DNA from: CAIMMJ01 sp037131955
Lineage (GTDB): Bacteria > Bacteroidota > Bacteroidia > UBA4408
Reading direction: 5' to 3'
Assembly (NCBI GenBank): GCA_037131955.1
Contig: JBAXQC010000017.1
Location: 1 to 42,212, forward strand
DNA length: 42,212 nt
Shown here in pieces: positions 33,967-42,151 of the stretch. The translations under genes were made by a program, and so were the position numbers. Each line of letters opens with the position of its first letter. The first letter of the stretch is position 1. Below the pieces are notes generated by a model. It ran no database searches, was not told the DNA's origin, and saw nothing but the letters and a program-made list of their open reading frames with translations.

Positions 33967-34972
33967 AAAATTAAAATTTGCAATTGTTGGTTGCGGAAGA
34001 ATAGCCCAAAGACATGCAGAACATATTTTAAATAATGGGCAATTAGTTGCCTGCTGTGATAATGTAAGAGAAAAAGCTGATGATTTTGCAAAAAAATTTA
34101 ATTGCAAAGCCTATCATTCTATAGAAGATTTATTACACTCAGAAAAAAACAATTTGGATGTTGTTTCTATTTGCTCTCCAAACGGTCTTCATGCCCAACA
34201 TAGCATTTCATCTCTAAACGCCGGTTTAAATGTATTGTGCGAAAAACCAATGGCAATAAATGTTTATGATTGCGGCGAAATGATTAAGGCAGCCGAAAAA
34301 GCAAATAAAAGATTGTTTTTAATAAAACAAAACAGGTTCAATCCTCCAGTTGCTGCCGTTAAACAAGCAATTGACGAAGGAAAATTAGGAAAAATATTTA
34401 GTGTTCAACTTTCTTGCTTTTGGAATAGAAACGACGATTATTACAATAATTCATGGAAAGGTACAATAGATTTAGATGGCGGTACACTTTACACACAATT
34501 TAGCCACTTTATAGATTTATTGTACTGGATGATTGGAGATGTTAAAGATGTTAAAGCATTTACTGGAAATTTTAATCATAAAAAAACAATTGAGTTTGAA
34601 GATACAGGTGTTGCCATTATTAAGTTTTATAACGGAGCAATAGGTACGATTAATTACAATGTAAACTCTTATCAAAAAAACATGGAGGGTTCATTAACAA
34701 TATTTGGTGAAAAGGGAACGGTGAAAATTGGCGGTCAGTATCTAAATGAGTTGGAATATCAAAACATAGAAAATTTCGAAATAAAAGATTTACCTGTTGG
34801 GAATAAACCAAACAATTATGGAACTTATTTTGGAAGCATGTCTAATCACGACAAAGTTTATGAAAATTTGGTGGATGTTCTATTACATGGTAAAAGTATT
34901 TCCACTAATTCTTTTGAAGGATTAAAGACCGTTGAAATTATTGATAAAATTTACTCAAAATCGTCAATTTAA
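33959..34972 (+). CDS. Gfo/Idh/MocA oxidoreductase, WbpB-like
   Basis: A 337-residue NAD-dependent oxidoreductase with G11-C-G-R-I-A16 and a canonical E95-K96-P97. QNRFNPPV near residue 120 and the GGTLYTQFSHFIDLLYW motif near 175 match the WbpB/WlbA group, which oxidises C3 of UDP-GlcNAc uronate to the 3-keto sugar. The two genes that follow are an acetyltransferase and an aminotransferase, giving the WbpB-WbpD-WbpE gene set. It overlaps the amidotransferase by 8 bp. The required UDP-GlcNAc 6-dehydrogenase (WbpA) is not in the window. Confidence 0.82.
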   Translation: MDKKLKFAIVGCGRIAQRHAEHILNNGQLVACCDNVREKADDFAKKFNCKAYHSIEDLLHSEKNNLDVVSICSPNGLHAQHSISSLNAGLNVLCEKPMAINVYDCGEMIKAAEKANKRLFLIKQNRFNPPVAAVKQAIDEGKLGKIFSVQLSCFWNRNDDYYNNSWKGTIDLDGGTLYTQFSHFIDLLYWMIGDVKDVKAFTGNFNHKKTIEFEDTGVAIIKFYNGAIGTINYNVNSYQKNMEGSLTIFGEKGTVKIGGQYLNELEYQNIENFEIKDLPVGNKPNNYGTYFGSMSNHDKVYENLVDVLLHGKSISTNSFEGLKTVEIIDKIYSKSSI

Positions 34973-34975
34973 GAT

Positions 34976-35434
34976 ATGAATCAGCCTATACTTTTGCAAA
35001 GTAAAATTGTAAACAATAGTTTTGGTGAAAATGTAAAAATTGTAGAACCTGTTAATATATATGGTTCTGAAATTGGTGATAATTGTTTTATTGGTCCATT
35101 TGTAGAAATACAAAAAGAAACAAAAATTGGAAACAATTGTAAAATTCAATCGCACAGCTTTATTTGTGAATTTGTAGAAATAGGCAATCATTGTTTTATC
35201 TCTCATGGAGTTATGTTTATCAATGACCTTTTTAGCGAGGGTAAACCGGCTGGAGGTGATAAAACCAAATGGAAATCCACAAAAATTGGAAATAACGTTT
35301 CAATAGGAACCAACGCAACCATACTGCCTGTAAATATTTGCAACAATGTAGTTATTGGCGCCGGCTCTGTGGTTACTAAAAATATTAACGAACCCGGATT
35401 TTATGTAGGAAATCCAGCAAAAAAATTAAAATAA
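34976..35434 (+). CDS. Hexapeptide-repeat N-acetyltransferase, WbpD/WlbB-like
   Basis: A 152-residue left-handed beta-helix enzyme. Hexapeptide repeats span almost the full length, with the usual loop (SHGVMFINDLF) and the closing AGSVVTKNI...GNPAKKLK. In length and placement it fits WbpD, which acetylates the 3-amino group after WbpE acts. It lies 3 bp after the WbpB-like gene and abuts the aminotransferase gene with no spacer. Confidence 0.82.
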   Translation: MNQPILLQSKIVNNSFGENVKIVEPVNIYGSEIGDNCFIGPFVEIQKETKIGNNCKIQSHSFICEFVEIGNHCFISHGVMFINDLFSEGKPAGGDKTKWKSTKIGNNVSIGTNATILPVNICNNVVIGAGSVVTKNINEPGFYVGNPAKKLK

Positions 35435-36538
35435 ATGAATATCCCTTTTGTAGATTTAAAAGCACAATATCTAAGCATAAAATCCGAAATAGACAAAGCA
35501 ATTTCAAACACGCTAGAAAACACATCATTTATTGGGGGAAAGCCTGTTTTAGAATTTGAAAAAGCATTTGCAGAAATGTATGGAGTAAAGCATGTAATTT
35601 CTTGTGCAAATGGAACTGACTCCTTGTATATATTAATGAAAATGCTTGAAATTGGAACAGGCGATGAAGTAATTACTGTTGCCAATTCCTGGATTTCTAG
35701 TTCCGAAACAATCTCTCAAACTGGCGCAACACCTATCTTTGTAGACATTCATCCAGAATATTACAGCATGGATGAATTGCTTTTAGAAAGAGCAATTACT
35801 GCAAAAACAAAAGCAGTTATTGCAGTTCACTTACAGGGCCAAATGTGCAAGATTGATGTAATTAAAGAAATATGCGACAAGCACGGTATTCATTTAATTG
35901 AAGATTGCGCCCAATCTCATTTTTCTGAATACAACGGTGTAAAAGCAGGATTAACAGGTATTGCAGGTTCATTTAGTTTTTATCCAGGAAAAAATTTAGG
36001 TGCTTATGGCGACGCTGGCTGTATTATTACTAACGATGATGCATTGGCGAAGAATTGTAAAATGTTTGCGAACCATGGAGCATTAATTAAACATCAACAT
36101 CAGATAGAAGGTATAAACAGTAGATTAGACGGTTTGCAAGCTGCAATTTTAAGTGCAAAATTGCCTTTTGTAAAACAATGGACAGAAGCAAGAATTAATG
36201 TTGCAAACACCTATACAAAATTACTTAAAGATATTCCAGAAATTACAATTCCAAGCATTAGACCAAATAGCAAACATTCATTTCACCTGTTTGTAATAAG
36301 AGCAAAAAGAAGAAATGAGTTAATGGAGTTTCTAAAAAGTAATTATGTAGAATGTGCCTTGCACTACCCTACTCCTCTTCCATTTTTAGAATGTTATAAA
36401 AAATACAATTACACCCCAGATCATTTCCCAGTTTCATATCAATTAAAAGATGAAATACTTTCACTTCCAATATACCCTGAGTTAACTAAAGAACAAATTA
36501 TTTTCTTAACTGACCTAATAAGAAAATTTTATTCTTAA
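35435..36538 (+). CDS. PLP-dependent sugar aminotransferase, WbpE/WlbC-like
   Basis: DegT/DnrJ/EryC1/StrS aminotransferase of 367 residues. The PLP lysine is K186 in FSFYPGKNLGAYGDAG, a form typical of 3-amino-sugar enzymes such as WbpE, QdtB and FdtB. IEDCAQSHFSEYNG near residue 155 supplies the Asp for the pyridine nitrogen. With the WbpB-like oxidase it should make the 3-amino sugar nucleotide. It differs from LegC (FSFNGNK) and so serves the second branch of the cluster. Confidence 0.87.
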   Translation: MNIPFVDLKAQYLSIKSEIDKAISNTLENTSFIGGKPVLEFEKAFAEMYGVKHVISCANGTDSLYILMKMLEIGTGDEVITVANSWISSSETISQTGATPIFVDIHPEYYSMDELLLERAITAKTKAVIAVHLQGQMCKIDVIKEICDKHGIHLIEDCAQSHFSEYNGVKAGLTGIAGSFSFYPGKNLGAYGDAGCIITNDDALAKNCKMFANHGALIKHQHQIEGINSRLDGLQAAILSAKLPFVKQWTEARINVANTYTKLLKDIPEITIPSIRPNSKHSFHLFVIRAKRRNELMEFLKSNYVECALHYPTPLPFLECYKKYNYTPDHFPVSYQLKDEILSLPIYPELTKEQIIFLTDLIRKFYS

Positions 36539-36550
36539 AGTTCTTAGCTC

Positions 36551-37759
36551 ATGAAGAAATTAAAACTTCTCAAAATAGACTCATTTTATCCGGTATCTTA
36601 TTTGTATCAAAAGCAAAAAGAGAATCATGAAATAATTCAGACGATGAATTATAATGATTACTACAGCTGGCAAATGAGTTTGAGAAGTTACCTCTCAGAT
36701 TACTTTACGCATAGTATGAACAAAATGGGATGGGAAGCAAGAGAGTTCATTGATTTGGATGAAGTATTAATTGAAAAACTAATTAATGACAATCAAATAA
36801 AAAAAACTGGTTTATTGTACCAGCTAAATTTTCTTAAAGTCTTTATACTAAACCAAAAAATTATAGACATTATTTTTTTTTGGAAAAATCTGCATTGGTT
36901 AAAGAACAAGTTTGCAAGAGAAAAAAGAAATTGGTACCTCGAAAAATACATCATAAGTTATAAGCCCGATATTATTTTTGTTCGTGAACCCTTAACTATT
37001 GATGGTTCATTTTGGGAAATTTACTCCCGTAAAATTTTTATTGTTTCTTTAATTGGCTCCAATACTGCCCATGCAATAAATTTTCAACCCAGCAGAAGTA
37101 ATTTCTTGATTGCATTAACACCAGAATATTTTGAGTTTTTTAAAGCTTTGGGCATTCCTTCTTACTTTTTGGAGTATGGGATTGACGTAAGATTAGGGAA
37201 AGAGTTATCCCAAGAAAGTAAAATAAATGACGTGTGTTTTGTTGGACTTTTAGGAACAGAAGATCAAAGTGTAAAAACAGAACTTATGAATTTTTTGTGC
37301 CAACACACTAATTTTAAATGGTGGGGTCCTAAAGGCAATCTAATTTCTAATTACCCTAAACTATTAGAATGTTGGCAAGGAGAAACCTCAGGAATTGATA
37401 TGTACAAAATTTACAAGCAATCAAAAATTGTAGTTAACGATTATGTTAATACCGCAATGGGCAATAACGTAAACATGAGAACTAAAGAAGTACTGTCTGT
37501 AGGCAGTTTTTTGCTTACTCGCTATGCACAAAATATTTCTATTCTAGAAAAACAAAATGTTTGTGTAACCTTTAAAGATGAGTATGAATGTCTTCAAAAA
37601 ATAAACTATTATTTATTAAACGAAACAGAAAGAGAAAAAATAGCAGAAACAGGATTAAGTTTTGCACAAAAAAATTACAATTATTCTCAAATAATTAAAA
37701 AATTAATGGAAGCAATTGAACCGGTATATTCTAATTTCAAAAAAAAAAATAATCTATAA
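36551..37759 (+). CDS. Glycosyltransferase, CgeB/GT-B type
   Basis: A 402-residue soluble protein. The C-terminal part has the donor-binding half of a GT-B transferase: MYKIYKQSKIVVNDYVNT near residue 280, then MRTKEVLSVGSFLLTRY near 313, followed by a helical tail ending in YSQIIKKLME. This is the CgeB/Glyco_trans_1_2 pattern. The N-terminal part (YKPDIIFVREP near 135) fits an acceptor-binding domain. Donor and acceptor are unknown. It lies 12 bp after the aminotransferase and is separated from the next gene by 1 bp. Confidence 0.75.
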   Translation: MKKLKLLKIDSFYPVSYLYQKQKENHEIIQTMNYNDYYSWQMSLRSYLSDYFTHSMNKMGWEAREFIDLDEVLIEKLINDNQIKKTGLLYQLNFLKVFILNQKIIDIIFFWKNLHWLKNKFAREKRNWYLEKYIISYKPDIIFVREPLTIDGSFWEIYSRKIFIVSLIGSNTAHAINFQPSRSNFLIALTPEYFEFFKALGIPSYFLEYGIDVRLGKELSQESKINDVCFVGLLGTEDQSVKTELMNFLCQHTNFKWWGPKGNLISNYPKLLECWQGETSGIDMYKIYKQSKIVVNDYVNTAMGNNVNMRTKEVLSVGSFLLTRYAQNISILEKQNVCVTFKDEYECLQKINYYLLNETEREKIAETGLSFAQKNYNYSQIIKKLMEAIEPVYSNFKKKNNL

Positions 37760-37760
37760 T

Positions 37761-38726
37761 ATGCAAGTAATAGACTTTTCAATTATTATTTGTTGCTTCA
37801 ATAGTGCCAAAAGAATTGAACCAACACTTGGTCACATAGCTAAACAAAATTCAAGTCATTTCAAATTTGAGGTTATTTTAGTAGACAACAATTCAACAGA
37901 TGAAACACAAACAATCAGTTTAAATATATGGAATAGTTTTAATTCTAAAAAAGAACTAAAAGTAGTAAAGGAAACAACTGTAGGGTTAGTCTATGCTAGA
38001 AATGCCGGAATTAAAATTGCCAATGGAAAATATATTTTATTTTGTGATGATGACAATTGGCTGGAAAAAAATTTTCTATTAAATGCCTTAAAAATATTAA
38101 ATACCAACTCAAACATCGGAGTATTGGGAGGCAAAGCCGAAGCTGCAAGTTCTGCTGCATTGCCAAATTGGTTTGAAGCAAACAAGGGTGCTTACGCAGT
38201 TGGAGAACAAGCAATAAAAACAGGAATGATTAATGATAGAGGATATGTATGGGGTGCAGGAATGATTTTTAAAAGAGAAGAATTTATAAAATTAATTCAA
38301 TCAGGATTTTATTCACTTTTAATAGGTAGAAAAGGAAATGAACTAAGCTCAGGAGAGGATTCCGAAATTTGCAAATGGTTTTTGTTAGTTGGGAAAGATT
38401 TATTTTATTCTGAGGAATTGGTATTTCATCATTTTATAGAGCCTACAAGGCTTACCAAGGAATATTTTGAAAGACTAAATATAGGATTTGCAAAATCTCA
38501 TGAAATTTTATGGATTTACGATTTATTACTACGTTTAATTAAAGGCGAAGAAAAATATTCAAATTTTATTGTACAAAAGATAAAAATAAAATACCTGTTA
38601 AACAGAACTTCGGAAAGAGAGAATGTAGTATTAGAATTTTATAATAAAAAGAAAAAATCATACCATCATAAGGCTAAAATTATATTAGAAGCAAGAAAAA
38701 AATTTTTTACGCTACCCCAATTCTAA
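37761..38726 (+). CDS. Family 2 glycosyltransferase
   Basis: GT-A fold enzyme of 321 residues. The opening FSIIICCFNSAKRIEPTL and VDNNSTDETQ are typical of GT2. The metal-binding acidic motif is CDDDNW near residue 95, and GEDSEICKW near 210 matches the catalytic ED motif. I start it at ATG 37761; the TTG at 37716 lies inside the upstream gene. It ends the operon, and its last 15 bases overlap the end of the convergent glycosyltransferase. Confidence 0.9.
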   Translation: MQVIDFSIIICCFNSAKRIEPTLGHIAKQNSSHFKFEVILVDNNSTDETQTISLNIWNSFNSKKELKVVKETTVGLVYARNAGIKIANGKYILFCDDDNWLEKNFLLNALKILNTNSNIGVLGGKAEAASSAALPNWFEANKGAYAVGEQAIKTGMINDRGYVWGAGMIFKREEFIKLIQSGFYSLLIGRKGNELSSGEDSEICKWFLLVGKDLFYSEELVFHHFIEPTRLTKEYFERLNIGFAKSHEILWIYDLLLRLIKGEEKYSNFIVQKIKIKYLLNRTSERENVVLEFYNKKKKSYHHKAKIILEARKKFFTLPQF

Positions 38727-39575
38727 CAACTGCCTAAGCTTAATATCCGTTATAACAAGAAATTTAGTTGGAAAAAATATTCTCAAAATTTTCATATCAA
38801 AACGACTAAGTTTGTATTCTCCAACTTTTTTTAAAACCGAATTTATTTTTTCTTTTTCATCTCTCATAAACACATAAGCATCTAAAATTTTTTTACCGCT
38901 GTATTTTAGCAACATCCTTTCAATTTCCAACATTCTCTTATCTCCTCCGGTGCTAGTTTTATGAGAATCGTGCACTCTATACATCGACATTACTCTGCTA
39001 AAATAAATAAATTTTACATTCTTATTTTTTGCCCTCACAAACCAATCCCAATCAAAAACAAAATGAAAATCCTGATCAAGTGCACCTATTTCTTCCCATA
39101 CTTTTTTAGTCCAAAAACTTCCTGGTTGAATTATATAATCGTAGAGTTCTAAATTATAATTATCAAATTTATTTTTTGCGTTGCTCTGTTTAATAGTTTT
39201 TTGAGGTTCATAAATATGGTCTACTTCTCCAAAAAGAATTTCTTTTTTGTTTGCATTTAATTTTTCTGCTACAAATTTTAATGTTCCATCAAAAAAGTAA
39301 TCATCAGAATTTAGCCAACATAAAATATCACCTGTTGCTCTTGCAAATCCTTTGTTTATTGCATCAGCTTGACCCTTATCTTTTTCGCTTACCCAATACG
39401 TAATTTTAGATTCATATTTTTTAATAATTTCAACTGTTTGGTCATTGCTGCCTCCATCCATTACAATATATTCTATGTTTGGATAGTCTTGGTTTATAAC
39501 AGAAAGAATAGTTTCTTCTATGTATTGACCTTGATTGTATGAAGGTGTAATGATGGATATTTTAGGTAAATTCAT
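38712..39575 (-). CDS. Family 2 glycosyltransferase
   Basis: GT-A enzyme of 287 residues on the minus strand. It opens with ISIITPSYNQGQYIEETI, and has MDGGSNDQT (D40) and the DxD-type motif NSDD (D91-D92), followed by QPGSFWTKKVW and FDWDWFVR as acceptor-side motifs. I choose ATG 39575 over TTG 39593, because a TAAATTTG promoter-like element (39591-39598) overlaps the TTG. It is the only glycan gene on this strand and is transcribed toward the operon. Confidence 0.88.
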   Translation of the reverse strand: MNLPKISIITPSYNQGQYIEETILSVINQDYPNIEYIVMDGGSNDQTVEIIKKYESKITYWVSEKDKGQADAINKGFARATGDILCWLNSDDYFFDGTLKFVAEKLNANKKEILFGEVDHIYEPQKTIKQSNAKNKFDNYNLELYDYIIQPGSFWTKKVWEEIGALDQDFHFVFDWDWFVRAKNKNVKFIYFSRVMSMYRVHDSHKTSTGGDKRMLEIERMLLKYSGKKILDAYVFMRDEKEKINSVLKKVGEYKLSRFDMKILRIFFPTKFLVITDIKLRQLLELG

Positions 39576-39590
39576 TGCATAAAAATCTGC

Positions 39591-39598
39591 CAAATTTA
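39591..39598 (-). promoter_or_regulatory. Candidate -7 element (TAAATTTG) for the minus-strand glycosyltransferase
   Basis: Exact TAnnTTTG match on the minus strand, 15 bases before ATG 39575. It argues against the TTG start at 39593. No strong -33 partner is seen. Confidence 0.35.
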
Positions 39599-39764
39599 GA
39601 ACTTTATCAAGGAAATTTCCGATAAAATAACTCTAAGAATCATTTATTGATATTTTTTAAATCTTCTTGATTTTAAATTTCAACAAAAAAAAATTAAATT
39701 TTAGCTCGGCTTTTAGATTTTTATTTCTAAATTTATTCATAATATCGCATCAAAATTAAATAAG

Positions 39765-40178
39765 TTGAACAACAAACCAACAATAATGCTGATTGATGAC
39801 AATGAAGTGGACAACTTCATTAATCAAAGAATGATAGAGAGCTGTTCTTTTGCAGGTAGAATTTATGTACATTCCAGTTCCAAAAGTGCGATAGAATTTT
39901 TTAAAAATTTTGAAAGAATAAAAGATTTACCCAAATCACTACTTCCCTCCTTAATTTTTTTAGACATAAACATGCCGGTTACAGATGGGTTTGGTTTTGC
40001 CGAAGAATTTAACAAATTGTCTAAGGATATTACCGAAGGAATTAGAATAGTATTTTTAACTTCCTCAACAAGCCATAGTGATATAGCTAAATACAAAGTA
40101 GTAAAAAACACCCTAGATTTCATAAACAAACCTCTTACTACTGAGCAATTAAAGTCAATTGAACTAAAATTGGCTTAA
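39765..40178 (+). CDS. Stand-alone response regulator receiver (CheY-like)
   Basis: A 137-residue REC domain with nothing attached. Acidic pocket D11-D12 (LIDDNEVDNFI), phosphoacceptor D67 (FLDINMP), switch residue T in FLTSST and the K of NKPLT are all present. The start is TTG at 39765. The form with IDDNEVDNFINQRM is common among orphan receivers in Bacteroidota, where an outside histidine kinase must phosphorylate it. No kinase is in the window. It sits 84 bp before htpG with a weak hairpin between them. Confidence 0.88.
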   Translation: MNNKPTIMLIDDNEVDNFINQRMIESCSFAGRIYVHSSSKSAIEFFKNFERIKDLPKSLLPSLIFLDINMPVTDGFGFAEEFNKLSKDITEGIRIVFLTSSTSHSDIAKYKVVKNTLDFINKPLTTEQLKSIELKLA

Positions 40179-40184
40179 TGTAAC

Positions 40185-40205
40185 GACAATCTGTCATTTT
40201 TTTTT
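40185..40205 (+). terminator. Possible weak terminator after the response regulator
   Basis: A 4-bp stem GACA / TGTC (40185-40188 and 40192-40195) with a 3-base loop, followed by a near-continuous T-run (40197-40205). The short stem makes it uncertain. Confidence 0.35.
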
Positions 40206-40207
40206 AC

Positions 40208-40224
40208 TTGGCATAAGCATTGCT
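40208..40224 (+). promoter_or_regulatory. Sigma-54-like -24/-12 element upstream of htpG
   Basis: TTGGCAT followed by AAGCA and TTGCT fits the YTGGCACG-N4-TTGCW sigma-54 consensus. The key GG (40210-40211) and GC (40222-40223) are exactly 10 bases apart, as required. A start site would fall near 40235, 28 bases before the htpG ATG. One such match can occur by chance. Confidence 0.4.
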
Positions 40225-40262
40225 AAATTGTTATTTTAATCAAATAATTTTATTTAAAACCC

Positions 40263-42077
40263 ATGAAAAACGGTACAATTAATGTTTCAACGGAAAATAT
40301 TTTTCCGATTATAAAAAAATTCCTTTACTCTGATCACGAGATATTTTTGCGTGAATTAGTTTCAAATTCAGTAGATGCCTGCAAAAAACTACAAGCCCTA
40401 AGAGCTCTTGGCGAGGCACCGGCCAGCGAAGAACAATCTAAAGTTGAAGTTATTGTTGATAAAGAGGCCAAAACAATAAAGATAATTGACAACGGAATAG
40501 GTATGACCTCCGAAGAAGTTGAAAAATACATCAATCAAATTGCCTTTTCTGGTGCAGAAGAATTTCTAAATAAATACAAAGACAAAACCGATACACAAGG
40601 AATTATTGGGCATTTTGGATTAGGTTTTTATTCTGCTTTTATGGTTGCAGCAAAAGTAGAAATTGAAACATTATCGTTTAAACCCGATGCAAAAGCTGTG
40701 CACTGGACTTGCGATGGAAGCCCTAATTACTCGCTAAATGAAATTGAGAAATCGTCTGTTGGAACAACAATAACGTTAAACATTGCCGAAGATTCTGAAG
40801 AATTTTTAGAAACTGTTCGTATTAACACTTTACTAACAAAATACTGCAAATTTTTGCCGGTAAATGTGGAGTTTGATGGAAAAGCGATCAACAATATTGC
40901 TCCAGCTTGGACCAAAAAACCAGCAGATTTGCAGGAAGAAGATTATAAAAACTTCTACCGCGAATTGTACCCAATGTCTTTTGACGAACCATTGTTTCAC
41001 ATTCATTTAAATGTAGACTATCCATTTAATTTAACCGGAATTTTATTTTTTCCTCAACTAAAAAAGAACTTTGAACCACAAAAAGATAAAATTCAATTGT
41101 ACAGCAACCAGGTTTTTGTAACCGATGCAGTTGAAAATATTGTACCTGAATTTTTAACCATGCTTAAAGGTGTTTTAGATTCGCCAGATATTCCTCTTAA
41201 TGTCTCTAGAAGCTATTTACAAAGTGATGCAAACGTAAAAAAAATCAGCAATCACATCACCAAAAAAGTGGCTGATAAGTTGGATGAAATGTATAAAAAA
41301 GATAGAGCAGATTTTGAAAATAAATGGAACGACATTTCTGTTTTTGTAAAATACGGTATGATTTCGGAAGAAAAATTTTATGAAAAAGCCAATAAGTTTT
41401 TCTTGTTCAAAAATGTAGATTCTAAGTTGTTCTCTATTGAGGAATATGCCGAGAAGATAAAAGAATCTCATAAAGACAAAGAAAATAAAGTGGTGTATTT
41501 ATATGCCAATAATCAAATAGAACAACATACATTTATTGAATCTGCAAAAGAAAGAGGCTATGATGTTTTGCTTATGGATGGCCCATTTGACAGCCATTTT
41601 ATAAACTTTTTAGAATCGAAAATTGAAAACTCAAAGTTTGTAAGAGTAGATGGAGATTCAGTAGAGAAACTCATTGAAAAAGATTTACCTATTCCGGCAA
41701 AATTATCAGAGGACGAACAAAACAACTTAAAATCGCTTTTTGAAACTGTTGTTGAAAAGGAGAAATTTACGGTTGCAATAGAAAACCTTCAAGAAACAGA
41801 TCAACCCATGTTAATTACGCAACCAGAATTTATGAGAAGAATGAAAGAGATGAACCAGTTTGGAGGCGGAATGAGTTTTATGGGCACCATGCCAGAAATG
41901 TTTAACCTTGTTGTAAATGCTAATCATCCAATAATGCAAAAAATATTAGGCGAAAAAGATGAAACAAAAAAGCAGGATTTGCTCAAACAAACTACAGATT
42001 TGGCTTTGCTATCACAAAACATGCTCAAAGGCGAAGAATTATCTAAGTTCATTAAACGCAGTTTGCAACTGATTTAA
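40263..42077 (+). CDS. htpG: Molecular chaperone HtpG (Hsp90)
   Basis: Bacterial Hsp90 of 604 residues. The GHKL ATPase domain shows E31 (catalytic) and N35 in LRELVSNSVDAC, then IDNGIGM and GHFGLGFYSAFMVA. The middle domain has the catalytic-loop arginine in NVSRSYLQ near residue 318. The C-terminal dimerisation part ends in ALLSQNMLKGEELSKFIKRS. Like other bacterial forms it lacks the charged linker and MEEVD tail. The SNSVDAC reading differs a little from the common SNA-x-DA. It is followed by a terminator and is likely a single-gene unit. Confidence 0.96.
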   Translation: MKNGTINVSTENIFPIIKKFLYSDHEIFLRELVSNSVDACKKLQALRALGEAPASEEQSKVEVIVDKEAKTIKIIDNGIGMTSEEVEKYINQIAFSGAEEFLNKYKDKTDTQGIIGHFGLGFYSAFMVAAKVEIETLSFKPDAKAVHWTCDGSPNYSLNEIEKSSVGTTITLNIAEDSEEFLETVRINTLLTKYCKFLPVNVEFDGKAINNIAPAWTKKPADLQEEDYKNFYRELYPMSFDEPLFHIHLNVDYPFNLTGILFFPQLKKNFEPQKDKIQLYSNQVFVTDAVENIVPEFLTMLKGVLDSPDIPLNVSRSYLQSDANVKKISNHITKKVADKLDEMYKKDRADFENKWNDISVFVKYGMISEEKFYEKANKFFLFKNVDSKLFSIEEYAEKIKESHKDKENKVVYLYANNQIEQHTFIESAKERGYDVLLMDGPFDSHFINFLESKIENSKFVRVDGDSVEKLIEKDLPIPAKLSEDEQNNLKSLFETVVEKEKFTVAIENLQETDQPMLITQPEFMRRMKEMNQFGGGMSFMGTMPEMFNLVVNANHPIMQKILGEKDETKKQDLLKQTTDLALLSQNMLKGEELSKFIKRSLQLI

Positions 42078-42090
42078 TTTTCTTCAACCA

Positions 42091-42133
42091 AAAAAAAATC
42101 CCAATTCTTTAAAAAGTTTTGGGATTTTTTTTT
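42091..42133. terminator. Intrinsic terminator after htpG, probably bidirectional
   Basis: Eight A, then ATCCCAA paired with TTGGGAT (42098-42104 and 42119-42125), then a T-run to 42133. The inner part can pair further (CTTT / AAAG). Symmetric A and T tracts allow use from both strands. Confidence 0.8.
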
Positions 42134-42151
42134 GGAGTTAAGTGTAACTGC

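Larger units (their letters stand above)
10611..38726 (+). other. Predicted 31-gene surface-glycan operon
   Basis: All 31 genes lie on the plus strand. No intergenic gap exceeds 34 bp (29560-29593) and many junctions overlap by 1-16 bp (for example ATGA at 12758 and TAATG at 15325). No hairpin terminator was seen inside. The unit begins with the Wzm/Wzt exporter and ends in a 15-bp overlap with a convergent glycosyltransferase gene. Internal promoters cannot be ruled out from sequence. Confidence 0.65.
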
